The notes: a model not told the origin generated them from the sequence alone. 64,000 bases of DNA from Sphingomonas rubra (GCF_900115745.1 NZ_FOXP01000010.1:62001-126000); one strand, 5' to 3'; counted from the first letter of the stretch, positions 9,048-19,012 are shown. A program made the numbers and translations.

Positions 9048-11645
9048 ATGATCACGCCCACGCCGATGATGGCGCAGTACCACGCCCTGAAGGCGGAGGC
9101 GCAGGACTGCCTGCTCTTCTACCGCATGGGCGATTTTTTTGAACTGTTCTTCGAGGATGCGCGGATCGCGGCGGGGGTGCTCGATATCGCGCTGACCGCG
9201 CGCGGCGAGCATGGGGGAGAGAAGGTGCCGATGTGCGGCGTACCCGTGCACGCCGCCACCGCCTATCTCCAGCGGCTCATCAAGGCGGGGCACCGCGTCG
9301 CCATCGCCGAGCAGACCGAGAGCCCGGAGGCGGCGCGCAAAGCGCGCGGGTCCAAGGCGCTGGTCAATCGCGCGATCGTCCGCGTCGTCACCGCCGGTAC
9401 GCTGACCGAGGAGGCGCTGCTCGACGCGCGGGCCGACAATTGGTGCGTTGCGATCGGCGAGGCCGGCGGGCAGGTCGCGCTCGCCGCGGCCGACGTATCG
9501 ACCGGGCGGTTCCAGGTGATCGCGCTCGATTCCGCCACGGTCCCCGCCGAACTCGCCCGGCTGGCCGCGGCCGAGGTGGTCGCGTGCGAGACGGGCGACT
9601 TCGCGGGGGCCGCCACCACGCTGCGCTCCAAGGCGGAGTTCGATAGCGGCGCCGGCGAGGCCCGGTTGAAGCGGCTGTTCGCTGTCGCCACGCTCGACGG
9701 ATTCGGCACGCTCGGGCGCGCGGAGCTGGCCGCGGCGGGCGGCCTGGTCGCGTATCTCGACCATACCGCCAAGGGCGCCCTGCCCTTCCTGCGGCCGCCG
9801 GTGGTGCACCGCGCGGCGACGACGATGGCGATCGACGCGGCGACGCGCGACAGCCTGGAGCTGACCTGCACCACCGGCGGGCAGCGCAAGGGAAGCCTGC
9901 TCGACGCGATCGACCGCACCGTCACGGGCGCGGGCGCGCGGGCGCTCGCCGCCGACCTCGGCGCGCCGCTGATGGACAAGGCGGCGATCGACGCGCGGCT
10001 CGACCTGGTCGCCTGGTTTCACGACGATGGCGCCGTGCGCGAGCGGTTGCGGGCGGCACTGCGCGCGCTCCCCGACATCGCCCGCGCGATCGGCCGGCTC
10101 GCCGCGGGGCGGGGCAGCCCGCGCGATCTGGGCCAGCTTCGCGACGGACTCGACGGCGCATGGGCGCTGGGCGAGCGGATCGGCAGCGAGGGCCCGGCCC
10201 TGCTCGCGGAGATCGCGCCGCGCCTACGCGGCCACGGCGCGCTGATCGACCTGCTGCGCCGCGCGCTCGTCCCCGCGCCGCCGATCGAGGCGTCGGACGG
10301 CGGCTATATCGCGGCCGGCTACGACGTCGCGCTGGACGACCTGCGCGACGCGGGCGCCGGCGGTCGCCGCGCCATCGCCGCGCTGGAGGCGGAGATGCGG
10401 GGCGCCACGGGTGTTTCCACGTTGAAGATCCGCCACAACAACGTGCTCGGCTATCACGTGGAGGTGCCCGCGCGCGCGGCGGACGCGCTGATGCGGCCCG
10501 ACAGCGGCTTCACCCATCGTCAGACCCTGGCCGGCGTGGTCCGCTTCAACACGCCGGCGCTGCACGAGGTGGCGCAGAAGGTATCGCAAGCCGGCGCCCA
10601 CGCGCTCGCCGCCGAGGCCGCGCATCTGGAGGATTTGACCGCACAGGCGCTCGGCGTCCGCGAGGCGATCGCCGCCACCGCTGACGCGCTCGCCCGGCTC
10701 GACGTCGCCGCCTCGCTCGCCGAGCGGGCGGCGGAAGGCGGCTGGGCGCGGCCGAAGCTGGTCGAGCACACCTGTTTCGACGTCGAGGGCGGCCGCCACC
10801 CCGTCGTCGAGGCGGCGGTGGCGCGGTCGGGCGACCGGTTCGTCGCCAACGACTGCCGCCTGTCGGAGGGATCGCGGCTATGGCTCGTCACCGGTCCCAA
10901 CATGGGCGGCAAGTCGACCTTCCTGCGCCAGAATGCATTGATTGCCGTGCTCGCGCAGGCCGGCAGCTACGTGCCCGCCGCCGCCGCGACGCTGGGGCTG
11001 GTTGACCGGCTGTTCAGCCGCGTCGGCGCGTCGGACAATCTGGCGCGCGGGCGATCGACGTTCATGGTCGAGATGGTGGAAACCGCCGCGATCCTGGCGC
11101 AGGCGACGCCGAGGAGCTTCGTGATCCTCGACGAGGTCGGCCGCGGCACCTCCACCTATGACGGGCTCGCCATCGCCTGGGCGGTGGTGGAGGCGATCCA
11201 CGAGGACAATCGCTGCCGCTGCCTGTTCGCGACGCATTACCACGAGCTGACGCGGCTGGCGGAGCGCTGCGACGCGCTGTCGCTCCACCATGTCCGCGCC
11301 CGCGAGTGGAAGGGCGAGCTGGTGCTGCTCCACGAACTCGCCGACGGCCCCGCCGACCGCAGCTACGGCCTGGCCGTCGCGCGCCTCGCCGGCATGGCGC
11401 CGCAGACGGTGGCACGCGCCAAGGCGGTGCTCGCCAAGCTGGAGGCGGGGCGCGCCAAGACGGGGGGCCTCGCCGCGGGGCTGGACGATCTCCCCCTCTT
11501 CGCCGCCGCCGCCGTTACCGAGGAGCAGGCCTGCGACGCGATCCGGGCGGAGGTCGAGTCGCTCGACGTCGACGCGCTCACCCCGCGCGAGGCGCTCGAC
11601 ACCCTGTACCGGCTGAAGGCACTGGCGCGCGACGGCGCGTCCTAA
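9048..11645 (+). CDS. mutS: DNA mismatch repair ATPase MutS
   Basis: An 865-aa protein with all MutS landmarks. The mismatch-reading Phe-x-Glu is in FYRMGDFFELFFEDA near residue 30. Connector, lever and clamp regions follow. The Walker A GPNMGGKST is near 615, Walker B/signature VILDEVGRGTSTYDG near 692, and a helix-turn-helix dimerisation tail ends the protein. It recognises mispairs and small loops and recruits MutL. Its stop overlaps by 3 bases the stop of the convergent DUF486 gene. It begins just after the toxin gene. Confidence 0.98.
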   Translation: MITPTPMMAQYHALKAEAQDCLLFYRMGDFFELFFEDARIAAGVLDIALTARGEHGGEKVPMCGVPVHAATAYLQRLIKAGHRVAIAEQTESPEAARKARGSKALVNRAIVRVVTAGTLTEEALLDARADNWCVAIGEAGGQVALAAADVSTGRFQVIALDSATVPAELARLAAAEVVACETGDFAGAATTLRSKAEFDSGAGEARLKRLFAVATLDGFGTLGRAELAAAGGLVAYLDHTAKGALPFLRPPVVHRAATTMAIDAATRDSLELTCTTGGQRKGSLLDAIDRTVTGAGARALAADLGAPLMDKAAIDARLDLVAWFHDDGAVRERLRAALRALPDIARAIGRLAAGRGSPRDLGQLRDGLDGAWALGERIGSEGPALLAEIAPRLRGHGALIDLLRRALVPAPPIEASDGGYIAAGYDVALDDLRDAGAGGRRAIAALEAEMRGATGVSTLKIRHNNVLGYHVEVPARAADALMRPDSGFTHRQTLAGVVRFNTPALHEVAQKVSQAGAHALAAEAAHLEDLTAQALGVREAIAATADALARLDVAASLAERAAEGGWARPKLVEHTCFDVEGGRHPVVEAAVARSGDRFVANDCRLSEGSRLWLVTGPNMGGKSTFLRQNALIAVLAQAGSYVPAAAATLGLVDRLFSRVGASDNLARGRSTFMVEMVETAAILAQATPRSFVILDEVGRGTSTYDGLAIAWAVVEAIHEDNRCRCLFATHYHELTRLAERCDALSLHHVRAREWKGELVLLHELADGPADRSYGLAVARLAGMAPQTVARAKAVLAKLEAGRAKTGGLAAGLDDLPLFAAAAVTEEQACDAIRAEVESLDVDALTPREALDTLYRLKALARDGAS

Positions 11646-12055
11646 CGTCCGACGAACAGGAACGCCGCCGCTGCGACGAGGCACGCGAACGCCGCGCCGT
11701 GGCGCCAGGTCAGCGGTTCGCCCAGCACGGCGACCATGAACATGCCGAACACGGTGAGCGCGATCACCTCCTGCGTGACCTTCAACTGACCCGCGCTCCA
11801 CCCGCTGGAATAGCCGAGCCGATTGGCGGGCACCGCCAGGCAATATTCGAACAGGGCGATCCCCCAGCTGATCGCCACCACCGCGGCCAACGGCTTGTTC
11901 ATGCCGCCCTTCAGGTGCCAGTACCACGCCACCGTCATGAAGATGTTGGACGCGGTGAGCAGCAGGATCGTCGGCGTCGCCGCTACCTGCACCCCGCGGA
12001 GCAGACGGGTCCACCGCTGGCGTCCCGCGTGCGCAGGCGCCATGGTAGCGGCCAT
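11642..12055 (-). CDS. DUF486 small integral membrane protein
   Basis: A 137-aa protein with four predicted membrane helices and the DUF486 pattern: LLTASNIFMTVAWYWHLKG, SWGIALFEYCLAVPANR and SAGQLKVTQEVIAL. The fold resembles small DMT-type transporters; the substrate is unknown. The start may be 12055 or 12043. The 12055 start would overlap the divergent glnD start codon, so 12043 is attractive. Confidence 0.85.
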   Translation of the reverse strand: MAATMAPAHAGRQRWTRLLRGVQVAATPTILLLTASNIFMTVAWYWHLKGGMNKPLAAVVAISWGIALFEYCLAVPANRLGYSSGWSAGQLKVTQEVIALTVFGMFMVAVLGEPLTWRHGAAFACLVAAAAFLFVGR

Positions 12056-14780
12056 GACCGGCCGTTTCGACCATCTCTCCCACCGCCGCGCGATCGTCGA
12101 CCGTCGTACCCTCGCCGAGCGGATCGCCGCGCTCCCCGACCCGATCCCTGCGCGCCTCGTGCCGCTGCTGCGCGAGGCGCTGGCGCAGGGGCGCGCCGAG
12201 ATCGCCCGCCGCCTGCTCGACCATCCCGCCCGCGGGCTGGAGGCGGCGGGCGGGCAGGCCTATCTGATCGATCAGCTGCTCCGCCTGCTGCTCGACAGTG
12301 CGACCCGCCTCTACCCGCAGGCCGAGCCGATCGCGCTGATCGCCGTCGGCGGGTACGGCCGCGCCGAGATGGCCGCCCACTCCGACGTGGACATCGGCTT
12401 CCTCACCGCCGCCGATCCCTCGCCGCACGCGCAGCAGGTGGTCGAGGCGGTGCTCTACGCCTTGTGGGACCTGGGGCTGAAGGTCGGCCACTCCGCCCGC
12501 TCGCTGGGGGAGATGGTGCGCCAGGCCAAGGCCGACGTGACCGTGTGCACCGCGCTGCTCGAGGCGCGGCTGGTCGCCGGCAGCGAGCCGGTATGGGCGG
12601 AAGCGTCGCGGCGCTTCAAGACGGAGGTGCAGGCCGGCACGGAGCGGCGCTTCGTCGCCGACAAGCTGGTCGAGCGCGACGCGCGCCACCGCCGGATGGG
12701 CGACACCCGCTACGTGGTCGAGCCCAACGTCAAGGAGGGCAAGGGCGGGCTGCGCGATCTCCACACGCTGTTCTGGATCGGCAAGTACGTGTACGACGTC
12801 GACCGCGCCCGCCAGCTGATGGAGCGCGACCTGTTCACGCCCGCCGAGTACCGGCTGTTCCACCGCGCGGACGAGTTCCTGTGGGCGGTCCGCTGCCACC
12901 TCCACGTCATCACCGGCCGTGCCGAGGACCGGCTGACCTTCGACGTCCAGCGCGAGGTCGCGGCGCGGATGCGGTTCCGCGACCGCGCGGGCAAGTCGGC
13001 GGTGGAGCGGTTCATGCAGTTCTACTTCCTCCAGGCGCGCGCGGTGGGCACGCTGTCGGGCGTGTTCCTGGCGCATCTCGACGAGCGGTTCGCCGCGCGC
13101 GGCCGCCGCTTCGGCCTGCCTCATCTGCTGCCGACCATTCGGCGCAAGCCGGGCAAGCTCCACGGCTTCGTGCTCGACCGCGGTCGCCTGGCACTGCCGC
13201 GCGACGATTTCTTTCGCGAGGAGCCGGTGCGACTGGTGGAGATCTTCCAGCTCGCCGACCTGCACCGGCTGGAAATCCATCCGCTGGCGATGCGCGCCGC
13301 CGCGCGCGATGCCAAGCTGCTCGACGAGCATCGCCGCTCTCCAAAGGCCAACGCGCTGTTCCTGGACGTGCTGACGTCCCCGCGCGACCCTGAACTGGTG
13401 CTGCGCTGGATGAACGAGGCGGGCGTGATGGGGCGCCTCCTCCCCGATTTCGGCCGCATCGTCGCCCAGTCGCAATTCGACATGTACCATCATTACACCG
13501 TCGACGAGCACACCATCCGCGCGATCGGCCTACTCGCGCGGATCGAGGGCGGGCTGGAGAAGGAGGCGCATCCGATCGCGTCGGCCGCCGTCGGCCAGAC
13601 GGTGTCGCGCCGGGCGCTGCGCGTCGCGGTGCTGTTCCACGACATCGCCAAGGGCCGCGGCGGCGACCATTCGGTGCTGGGCGCAGAGGTCGCCGAGCGG
13701 CTGGGCCCGCGCCTGGGCCTGACCCCGGCCGAGACGGAGACGGTCGCCTGGCTGGTCCGCCATCACCTGCTGATGTCCGCCACGGCGTTCAAGCGCGACC
13801 TGTCCGATTTCAAGACCATTCTCGATTTCGCCGGCCAGGTCGCCAGTCCGGAACGGCTGCGCCTGCTGCTCGTCCTGACCGTGGTCGACATTCGCGCGGT
13901 CGGCCCCGGCACCTGGAACGGCTGGAAGCGCCAGCTGCTCGCCGATCTGTACGAGGCGGCCGAGGAGGTGCTGCGCCTGGGCCACAAGCAGCGCGGCCGG
14001 ACCGAGCGGATCGCCGCCAAGCAGGCGCGCCTCGCCGAGATGCTCGACTGGGAAGAGGACCGCCTGGCCGCGGTCGTCGCGCGGCTGCCCGACGCCTATT
14101 GGATCGCCGAGCCCGACGACGTGCTGGCCCACAATGTCCGCCTGATCGACGCCGCGCAGGACAGCCTCGTCATCGACGCGCAGGTCTATCCCGATCGCGG
14201 CGCGACGCTGGTGACGATCTACGCCGCCGACCATCCCGGCCTGTTCTACCGGATCGCCGGCGCGATCCACGTGGCGGGCGGCAACATCATCGACGCGCGC
14301 ATCCACACCACGCGCGACGGCATGGCGATCGACAATTTCCTGGTACAGGACCCGTATGGCCGGCCGTTCGACGATGCGAGCCAGCTCGCCCGGCTGCGCG
14401 TCGCGATCGAGGACGCGCTCGCCAACCGCACCAAGCTCACCGACCGGCTGGTCGCCAAGCCCGCCGCACGGCCGCGGGCGGACGCGTTCGCGATCGCGCC
14501 CAACGTGCTGATCGACAACGCCGCGTCCAACCGCTTCACCGTGGTCGAGGTCAACGCCCGCGACCGGCCGGCGCTGCTGCACCAGCTCGCCCAGGCGCTG
14601 TTCCAGTCCAAGGTGACGATCCACTCCGCCCATGTCGCCACGTACGGCGAGCGGGCGGTGGACGTGTTCTACCTGACCGACCTGACCGGCGATCGCATCG
14701 TCGCCTCGGCGCGGCTGCGCACGCTGGAGAAGCGGCTGCTCGCCGCGGCGGCCGGCGGCGAGGTCGAGCTGGCCGCCTGA
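12054..14780 (+). CDS. glnD: [Protein-PII] uridylyltransferase/uridylyl-removing enzyme
   Basis: A 908-aa protein. The nucleotidyltransferase motif GGYGRAEMAAHSDVD starts near residue 99. A GlnD linker domain follows (KEGKGGLRDLHTL). The HD hydrolase domain has HYTVDEHT and VLFHDIAKGRGGDHS (near 525). Two ACT domains sit near 718 (TIYAADHPGLFYRIAGAI) and 828 (EVNARDRPALLHQL). It senses glutamine and uridylylates or de-uridylylates PII to control nitrogen assimilation. The frame is open further upstream, but the ATG at 12054 (MTGRFDHLSHRRAI) fits family length and the divergent neighbour. Confidence 0.96.
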   Translation: MTGRFDHLSHRRAIVDRRTLAERIAALPDPIPARLVPLLREALAQGRAEIARRLLDHPARGLEAAGGQAYLIDQLLRLLLDSATRLYPQAEPIALIAVGGYGRAEMAAHSDVDIGFLTAADPSPHAQQVVEAVLYALWDLGLKVGHSARSLGEMVRQAKADVTVCTALLEARLVAGSEPVWAEASRRFKTEVQAGTERRFVADKLVERDARHRRMGDTRYVVEPNVKEGKGGLRDLHTLFWIGKYVYDVDRARQLMERDLFTPAEYRLFHRADEFLWAVRCHLHVITGRAEDRLTFDVQREVAARMRFRDRAGKSAVERFMQFYFLQARAVGTLSGVFLAHLDERFAARGRRFGLPHLLPTIRRKPGKLHGFVLDRGRLALPRDDFFREEPVRLVEIFQLADLHRLEIHPLAMRAAARDAKLLDEHRRSPKANALFLDVLTSPRDPELVLRWMNEAGVMGRLLPDFGRIVAQSQFDMYHHYTVDEHTIRAIGLLARIEGGLEKEAHPIASAAVGQTVSRRALRVAVLFHDIAKGRGGDHSVLGAEVAERLGPRLGLTPAETETVAWLVRHHLLMSATAFKRDLSDFKTILDFAGQVASPERLRLLLVLTVVDIRAVGPGTWNGWKRQLLADLYEAAEEVLRLGHKQRGRTERIAAKQARLAEMLDWEEDRLAAVVARLPDAYWIAEPDDVLAHNVRLIDAAQDSLVIDAQVYPDRGATLVTIYAADHPGLFYRIAGAIHVAGGNIIDARIHTTRDGMAIDNFLVQDPYGRPFDDASQLARLRVAIEDALANRTKLTDRLVAKPAARPRADAFAIAPNVLIDNAASNRFTVVEVNARDRPALLHQLAQALFQSKVTIHSAHVATYGERAVDVFYLTDLTGDRIVASARLRTLEKRLLAAAAGGEVELAA

Positions 14781-14783
14781 AAA

Positions 14784-14826
14784 CGAGAAGGGCCGGCCCG
14801 CTCTGTCGGCGGACCGGCCCTTCCCT
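14784..14826. terminator. Bidirectional hairpin between glnD and TonB receptor
   Basis: An 11-12 bp GC stem (AAGGGCCGG… / …CCGGCCCTT) separates two convergent genes. On the minus strand it is followed by a T-rich stretch, so it can terminate the receptor transcript and probably glnD as well. Confidence 0.75.
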
Positions 14827-14840
14827 CTCCTACCCTTGGA

Positions 14841-17732
14841 TCAGAAGCGCGAGCGCAGCGTCACGCCGTAGGTACGCGGCTCGGCGAGGAAGGCCGAGTA
14901 GAGCGCGTTGGCGGTGCCGCCGAAACGCTGCACGTTGGCGATCGAGCCGGCACCCTGGAACGGCGAGTTGAACGCGACCTGGATGTAATCCTTGTTGAAC
15001 ACGTTCTGCGCCCACAGCTCCACCGCCCAGAGCTGATCGCGCCCGCGGATACCGACGCGGGCGTTCACGACCGAGAAACCGTCCTGGATCTTCTCCGGCG
15101 CCAGATCGGAACCGGTGTTGTAGTCGGAGGTGGTGCGGCTGTCGACGTAGACCAGGCCGCGCAAGCCCCCCGATCCGATCGCCGGCGTCCAGGTGAACGA
15201 CGTGGTGACGACGTTCTTGGGCGCGTTCGACATCTGGTTGCCGGGCAGCAGGAACAGCGCCGGATCGAGCGCCGCGCCCTGCGAGTTGCCGACCAGGTTG
15301 CGACGGAAGAACGTGTCGGCATAGGTGTAGCCAGCCGAGACCGTGAAGTCGCGGATCGGCGACAGCGTCGCCTCGACCTCGACGCCCTGCGAGATCACGC
15401 CGCGGCGATCGGCGTCACCGACGCAGGTCCCGTTGAACTGGACGCTGTCCGTGTCCGCGCCGGCCAGGTTGTTGCTGCACCCCTGGATGTTCTGCACCAC
15501 GAACACCGAACCGTTGAAGGTGTTCAGCTGGAAGTCCTTGAACTCCTGCCGGAACGCCGCGACGTTGAGGTTGAACTGGCCCGAGATGTTGTACTTGGCG
15601 CCGATCTCGTACGCGTCGACCTTCTCCGCGTCGAAGCGCAGGCCGGGGGCGTCCGCGTTGGTGGGCGAGGAGAAGACGTTGCCGCGCGTCGCGGTGCCCA
15701 GGTTCGAGCGGTCGAGATTGTAGCCGCCCGCCTTGTAGCCCTTGGCGTAGGAGGCGTAGGTCATCAGCCGCTCGGTCGGCTTGTACGACAGGACCGCGGT
15801 CCCGGTGAACTCGCCGTCCTTGAACCCGTCGCGCAGGTTTAGGCCGTTGAGCGCCGCGGTGCTGTTGCCTGTGCAGGTCAGCGTGATGATCGCGCCGATG
15901 AACGGCTTGGCGCTTCCGGGAACAGCTGTGCTAGCCAGCAGCGGCGACAGCAGGTTCTGCTGGGCAGGGCAAACCGTATTGTTGTTGTTGAGCGCGGCCC
16001 GGAACCGCTTCTCCTCACGCGTGTAGCGCAGACCGAGCGTTAGCGAGAGTTGGTCGGTAATGTTGACGATGTTGTGCGTGAAGAAGGCGAAATTCTCGCT
16101 GGTCTGGCGATAGTTGGAGCGCGTGTCGCCGACGTTGTTGACGCCACCCGTCCGCACGCCGCCGGCGACCCTACCCGAGAGATTGTCGAGACCGGTCGTG
16201 ATGGCAGTGCCAAGCGCTGTTCCGAAGGTGTTGAGGAACGTGGCGCGACCAGCCGTGCTGAGGCAGCCTGAGGCGTCCTGGTTCTGCAATGCGATGGCCG
16301 GATTGAACGTTGCGACCAGACGACAGGCGGCGAAGGTACCGTACTGCGTGCCGAAGCGCGTGCTGTCGACCAGGCGCAGCTTCTCGTGGCTGTAGAAGCC
16401 GCCGACCAGCCAGTCGACCTTGCCGTCGAACAGCGAACCCTGGAGCCGCAGTTCCTGCGTGAAGGTCTTGAACTGGCGGAAGGAGTCCGTGTCACGGTAG
16501 CTGAAGTCGACGTTGCCATAATCGGTATCGGCCGCGTTGCCCGACTTGAACTCGCGGTAAGCGGTGATCGACGTCAGGTTGGCACCGCCGAAATCCCAGT
16601 CGAGCTGGCCCGACCCGCCATAATCCTTGGTGATGTTGCGATACGTCCGACCCGGCGAGATCGCAACGCGGCGGTCGAACGGATCGGCGAACTGGTTGGT
16701 GGTCGGCCGCACCGCGCCCAGGCGGTTGAGCACGCCCAGGATGCGGTTCGAATCGGCGTAGGCGAAGGCTCCGTCGGTGTTGACGGTCGCGCCGTTCGCT
16801 CCGGTCGTGTTCGTCGCGGGCGTCGGATCGAACGTCTCGAACTTGCTGTAATAGGTCGCGCCGCAGCAGCTCTCGTCGCGACGGCTGAAGTCGCCGATCA
16901 GCCGGAACGAAATGTCGTTGGTCTTGAACAGCAGCTGACCGCGGACGAGGTAGCGGTCACGATCGTTGACCTGCCGCTCGCTGCCGCCTGCTTGCGTGAT
17001 ATTCTTCAGGAAGCCGTCGCGCTTGTTGTAGACGCCGTCAACGCGGAACGCGACCACGTCGCCGATCAGCGGGCCGGTCAGGCCGCCCTGAAAGCGGTAA
17101 TTGTCGTAATTGCCGTAGGTCGCCTCGCCGAAGCCGCCGAAGGTGAACTCCGGCCCACGCGTGACGATGTTGATGAGGCCCGCCGACGCGTTGCGGCCGA
17201 ACAGCGTACCCTGCGGACCGCGCAGCACCTCGACGCGCTCGATCTCGCCGAGCTCGTTCAGGCCGACGCCGGTGCGGCTGCGGTACACGCCGTCGATGAA
17301 GGTCGCGACCGAGCTTTCCAGGCCGGGATTGTCGCCGACCGTGCCGATGCCGCGGATACGGGCCGACGCGTTCGACTCGTTGCCGGTCGACGAGACGAGC
17401 AGCGACGGGGCGAGCTGGTTGAGCTGGCGGATGTCGTTGGCGCCGGAATTCTGTAACTGCGCCTGCGTCACCGCGCTGACCGCGATCGGCACGTCCGACA
17501 GCGGGCTGGCACGGCGGGTGGCGGTGACGATGATGTCGCCGGCGTTGGTCGACGCCGCCTCGGACTGGGCGGTGCCGCCGTTGGGGGAGTTGGACTGGAC
17601 CGCCGCGTTGGCGGTGCCCTGCGTCGGCACCTGCTGCTCGGCGGCGGTGGGGGGCACCTCCTGCTGCGCGGCGGCAGGCACGGCGATCGCGGCGGTCGCC
17701 ACGGCGGACAGCAGGTACGCGGTCAGGCGCAT
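14841..17732 (-). CDS. TonB-dependent outer-membrane receptor
   Basis: A 963-aa protein. The signal peptide (MRLTAYLLSAVATAAIAVPAAAQ) is followed by a Gln/Thr/Pro-rich spacer and a TonB box (DIIVTATRR). The plug domain has RIRGIGTVGDNPG and VEVLRGPQGTLFGRNASAG, and a long barrel ends in TYGVTLRSRF with C-terminal Phe. It belongs to the large sphingomonad receptors often tied to uptake of plant or aromatic compounds, but there is no adjacent degradative gene and the substrate is unknown. A GGGGAGAG ribosome site precedes the ATG. Confidence 0.95.
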   Translation of the reverse strand: MRLTAYLLSAVATAAIAVPAAAQQEVPPTAAEQQVPTQGTANAAVQSNSPNGGTAQSEAASTNAGDIIVTATRRASPLSDVPIAVSAVTQAQLQNSGANDIRQLNQLAPSLLVSSTGNESNASARIRGIGTVGDNPGLESSVATFIDGVYRSRTGVGLNELGEIERVEVLRGPQGTLFGRNASAGLINIVTRGPEFTFGGFGEATYGNYDNYRFQGGLTGPLIGDVVAFRVDGVYNKRDGFLKNITQAGGSERQVNDRDRYLVRGQLLFKTNDISFRLIGDFSRRDESCCGATYYSKFETFDPTPATNTTGANGATVNTDGAFAYADSNRILGVLNRLGAVRPTTNQFADPFDRRVAISPGRTYRNITKDYGGSGQLDWDFGGANLTSITAYREFKSGNAADTDYGNVDFSYRDTDSFRQFKTFTQELRLQGSLFDGKVDWLVGGFYSHEKLRLVDSTRFGTQYGTFAACRLVATFNPAIALQNQDASGCLSTAGRATFLNTFGTALGTAITTGLDNLSGRVAGGVRTGGVNNVGDTRSNYRQTSENFAFFTHNIVNITDQLSLTLGLRYTREEKRFRAALNNNNTVCPAQQNLLSPLLASTAVPGSAKPFIGAIITLTCTGNSTAALNGLNLRDGFKDGEFTGTAVLSYKPTERLMTYASYAKGYKAGGYNLDRSNLGTATRGNVFSSPTNADAPGLRFDAEKVDAYEIGAKYNISGQFNLNVAAFRQEFKDFQLNTFNGSVFVVQNIQGCSNNLAGADTDSVQFNGTCVGDADRRGVISQGVEVEATLSPIRDFTVSAGYTYADTFFRRNLVGNSQGAALDPALFLLPGNQMSNAPKNVVTTSFTWTPAIGSGGLRGLVYVDSRTTSDYNTGSDLAPEKIQDGFSVVNARVGIRGRDQLWAVELWAQNVFNKDYIQVAFNSPFQGAGSIANVQRFGGTANALYSAFLAEPRTYGVTLRSRF

Positions 17733-17919
17733 AATGGCATCTCTCCCCTTATTTTTTGAATATCAGGTTTGTCCCTTGGGTAGAGAGCTACAGGGGGCAG
17801 CGTCCACCGCTTTCGAAGATCGGCAATGCATTTCAGGCAAAGTGTCGCCGCCGCGCAACATGATGCAGTGCAACAAGATTCCGCCCGCCGCGCGGCTCCG
17901 GCTCCGGCTCCAACGAGAA

Positions 17920-17943
17920 AGGGCGGCCCCGCGGGACCGCCCT
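17920..17943 (-). terminator. Probable terminator of infC
   Basis: A GGGCGG…CCGCCC stem with a GC-rich centre lies about 30 bases after the infC stop and is followed on the minus strand by TTTCTCG. The run of T is short, so strength is uncertain. Confidence 0.6.
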
Positions 17944-17974
17944 CCTGTTCGCCTGCGCGTGTCGCGCCGCGCCG

Positions 17975-18520
17975 TTACTTGGGCGCGAGCACCATCAGCA
18001 TCTGCCGGCCTTCCATGCGCGGATAAGCCTCCACCTTGGCGGTTTCCGCCACCTGCTCGGCGACACGCTGGAGCACCGCCATGCCGAGCTGGCCGTGGGA
18101 GAGTTCGCGACCACGGAAGCGCATGGTGACCTTCACCTTGTCGCCCTCGCCGATGAACTCCTCCACCTTCTTCATCTTGGTGTCGTAGTCATGGTCGTCG
18201 ATGTTCGGACGCATCTTGATCTCCTTGATCTCCTGCGTCTTCTGCGATTTGCGGGCGAGGTTCGCCTTTTTCTGCGCCTCGTACTTGAACTTGCCGACGT
18301 CGAGGAACTTGGCGACGGGCGGATCGGCGTTGGGCGACACCTCGACCAGATCGAGGCCGAGACCCTGCGCCTGCTCCATCGCCTCGCGCGTGAACATCAC
18401 GCCGAGATTCTCACCCTCATGGTCGATCACGCGGACCTTGGGGCTCTGGATCCACTCGTTGAAACGGGGACCGTTCATCGGCGGCGCCTGGTTGGGACGG
18501 CGCATCATGGGAGGACGTAT
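17975..18520 (-). CDS. infC: Translation initiation factor IF-3, AUA start
   Basis: IF-3 of 181 aa: N-domain ([23 protein letters not shown]…[16 protein letters not shown]), linker of basic residues, C-domain ([16 protein letters not shown]…[10 protein letters not shown]). The start is chosen at an ATA codon (18518-18520), because AGGAG at 18529-18533 sits 8 bases from it. The tandem ATGs at 18508/18505 are 20 bases or more from any ribosome site. A rare start that only IF-3 discriminates against is the known basis of IF-3 autoregulation (AUU in E. coli), so the same feedback is likely here. The upstream GNAT frame runs into this gene in frame without a stop. Confidence 0.9.
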   Translation of the reverse strand: MRPPMMRRPNQAPPMNGPRFNEWIQSPKVRVIDHEGENLGVMFTREAMEQAQGLGLDLVEVSPNADPPVAKFLDVGKFKYEAQKKANLARKSQKTQEIKEIKMRPNIDDHDYDTKMKKVEEFIGEGDKVKVTMRFRGRELSHGQLGMAVLQRVAEQVAETAKVEAYPRMEGRQMLMVLAPK

Positions 18521-19012
18521 GGGTATTGCTCCTGCAACTGCTAAAGATGGTTGATTCGCATATAGGCGAACCCGCGTCGATTTGGAAGTTGCCGCGCGTC
18601 GCAAATGCAACAGCGGGTACGGCCGATCACGGTCGTTCGCCGCGGAACGGCCGACCGTGCGAAAACCCAGTGCCCGGTAGAAGCCGATCGCCGCCCCGTT
18701 CGCCTCGTTGACGTCCACCGTGGTGCCCGCCGACGCCGCCATCAGCGTGCGGCCGACGCCGCGGCCGTGCGCCGCCGGGTCGACGAACAGCGTGTCGACA
18801 TGGCCCGCGGTCTGGCCGAGAAACCCCATCACCACGCCATCGCGCTCCAGCACGAGGAGCGGCGTGGTCCGCACGTAGCGGGCGAGATGGCCGGCGATCG
18901 CCGACCGGTCGCCGGGGGCGAGGAAATGGTGCGTCGCGTCGACCGCGTCGCCCCAGATGGCGAACAGCCGCGGCGCGTCGCCGGGACGGGAGGCGCGGAC
19001 CCCGGCGGTCAC
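18521..19012 (-). CDS. GNAT N-acetyltransferase, no own stop codon
   Basis: The frame starts at a GTG (19012) that overlaps the thrS stop as GTGA, and encodes about 164 codons before the infC start. GNAT motif A is present ([21 protein letters not shown]), then [16 protein letters not shown]. After the GNAT fold ends near PLLHLRRAA, about 25 more codons continue in the infC frame with no stop, so translation from 19012 would yield a 345-aa GNAT-IF-3 fusion ending at 17975. Either the protein really is fused or extended, or a stop has been lost or misread. The substrate is unknown. Confidence 0.75.
18529..18533 (-). promoter_or_regulatory. Ribosome binding site deciding the infC start
   Basis: AGGAG on the minus strand, with 8 bases to the ATA codon at 18520. 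It is the only strong Shine-Dalgarno match near the infC N-terminus. Confidence 0.75.

Noticed and set aside
10878..13511. A long minus-strand open frame opposite mutS and glnD
   Set aside because: High GC suppresses stop codons on the opposite strand. The protein is His/Arg/Val-rich low-complexity and both plus-strand genes are certain.
16386..18129. Long plus-strand frames opposite the TonB receptor and into infC
   Set aside because: Shadows of the receptor and infC genes; no signal peptide, motif or ribosome site.
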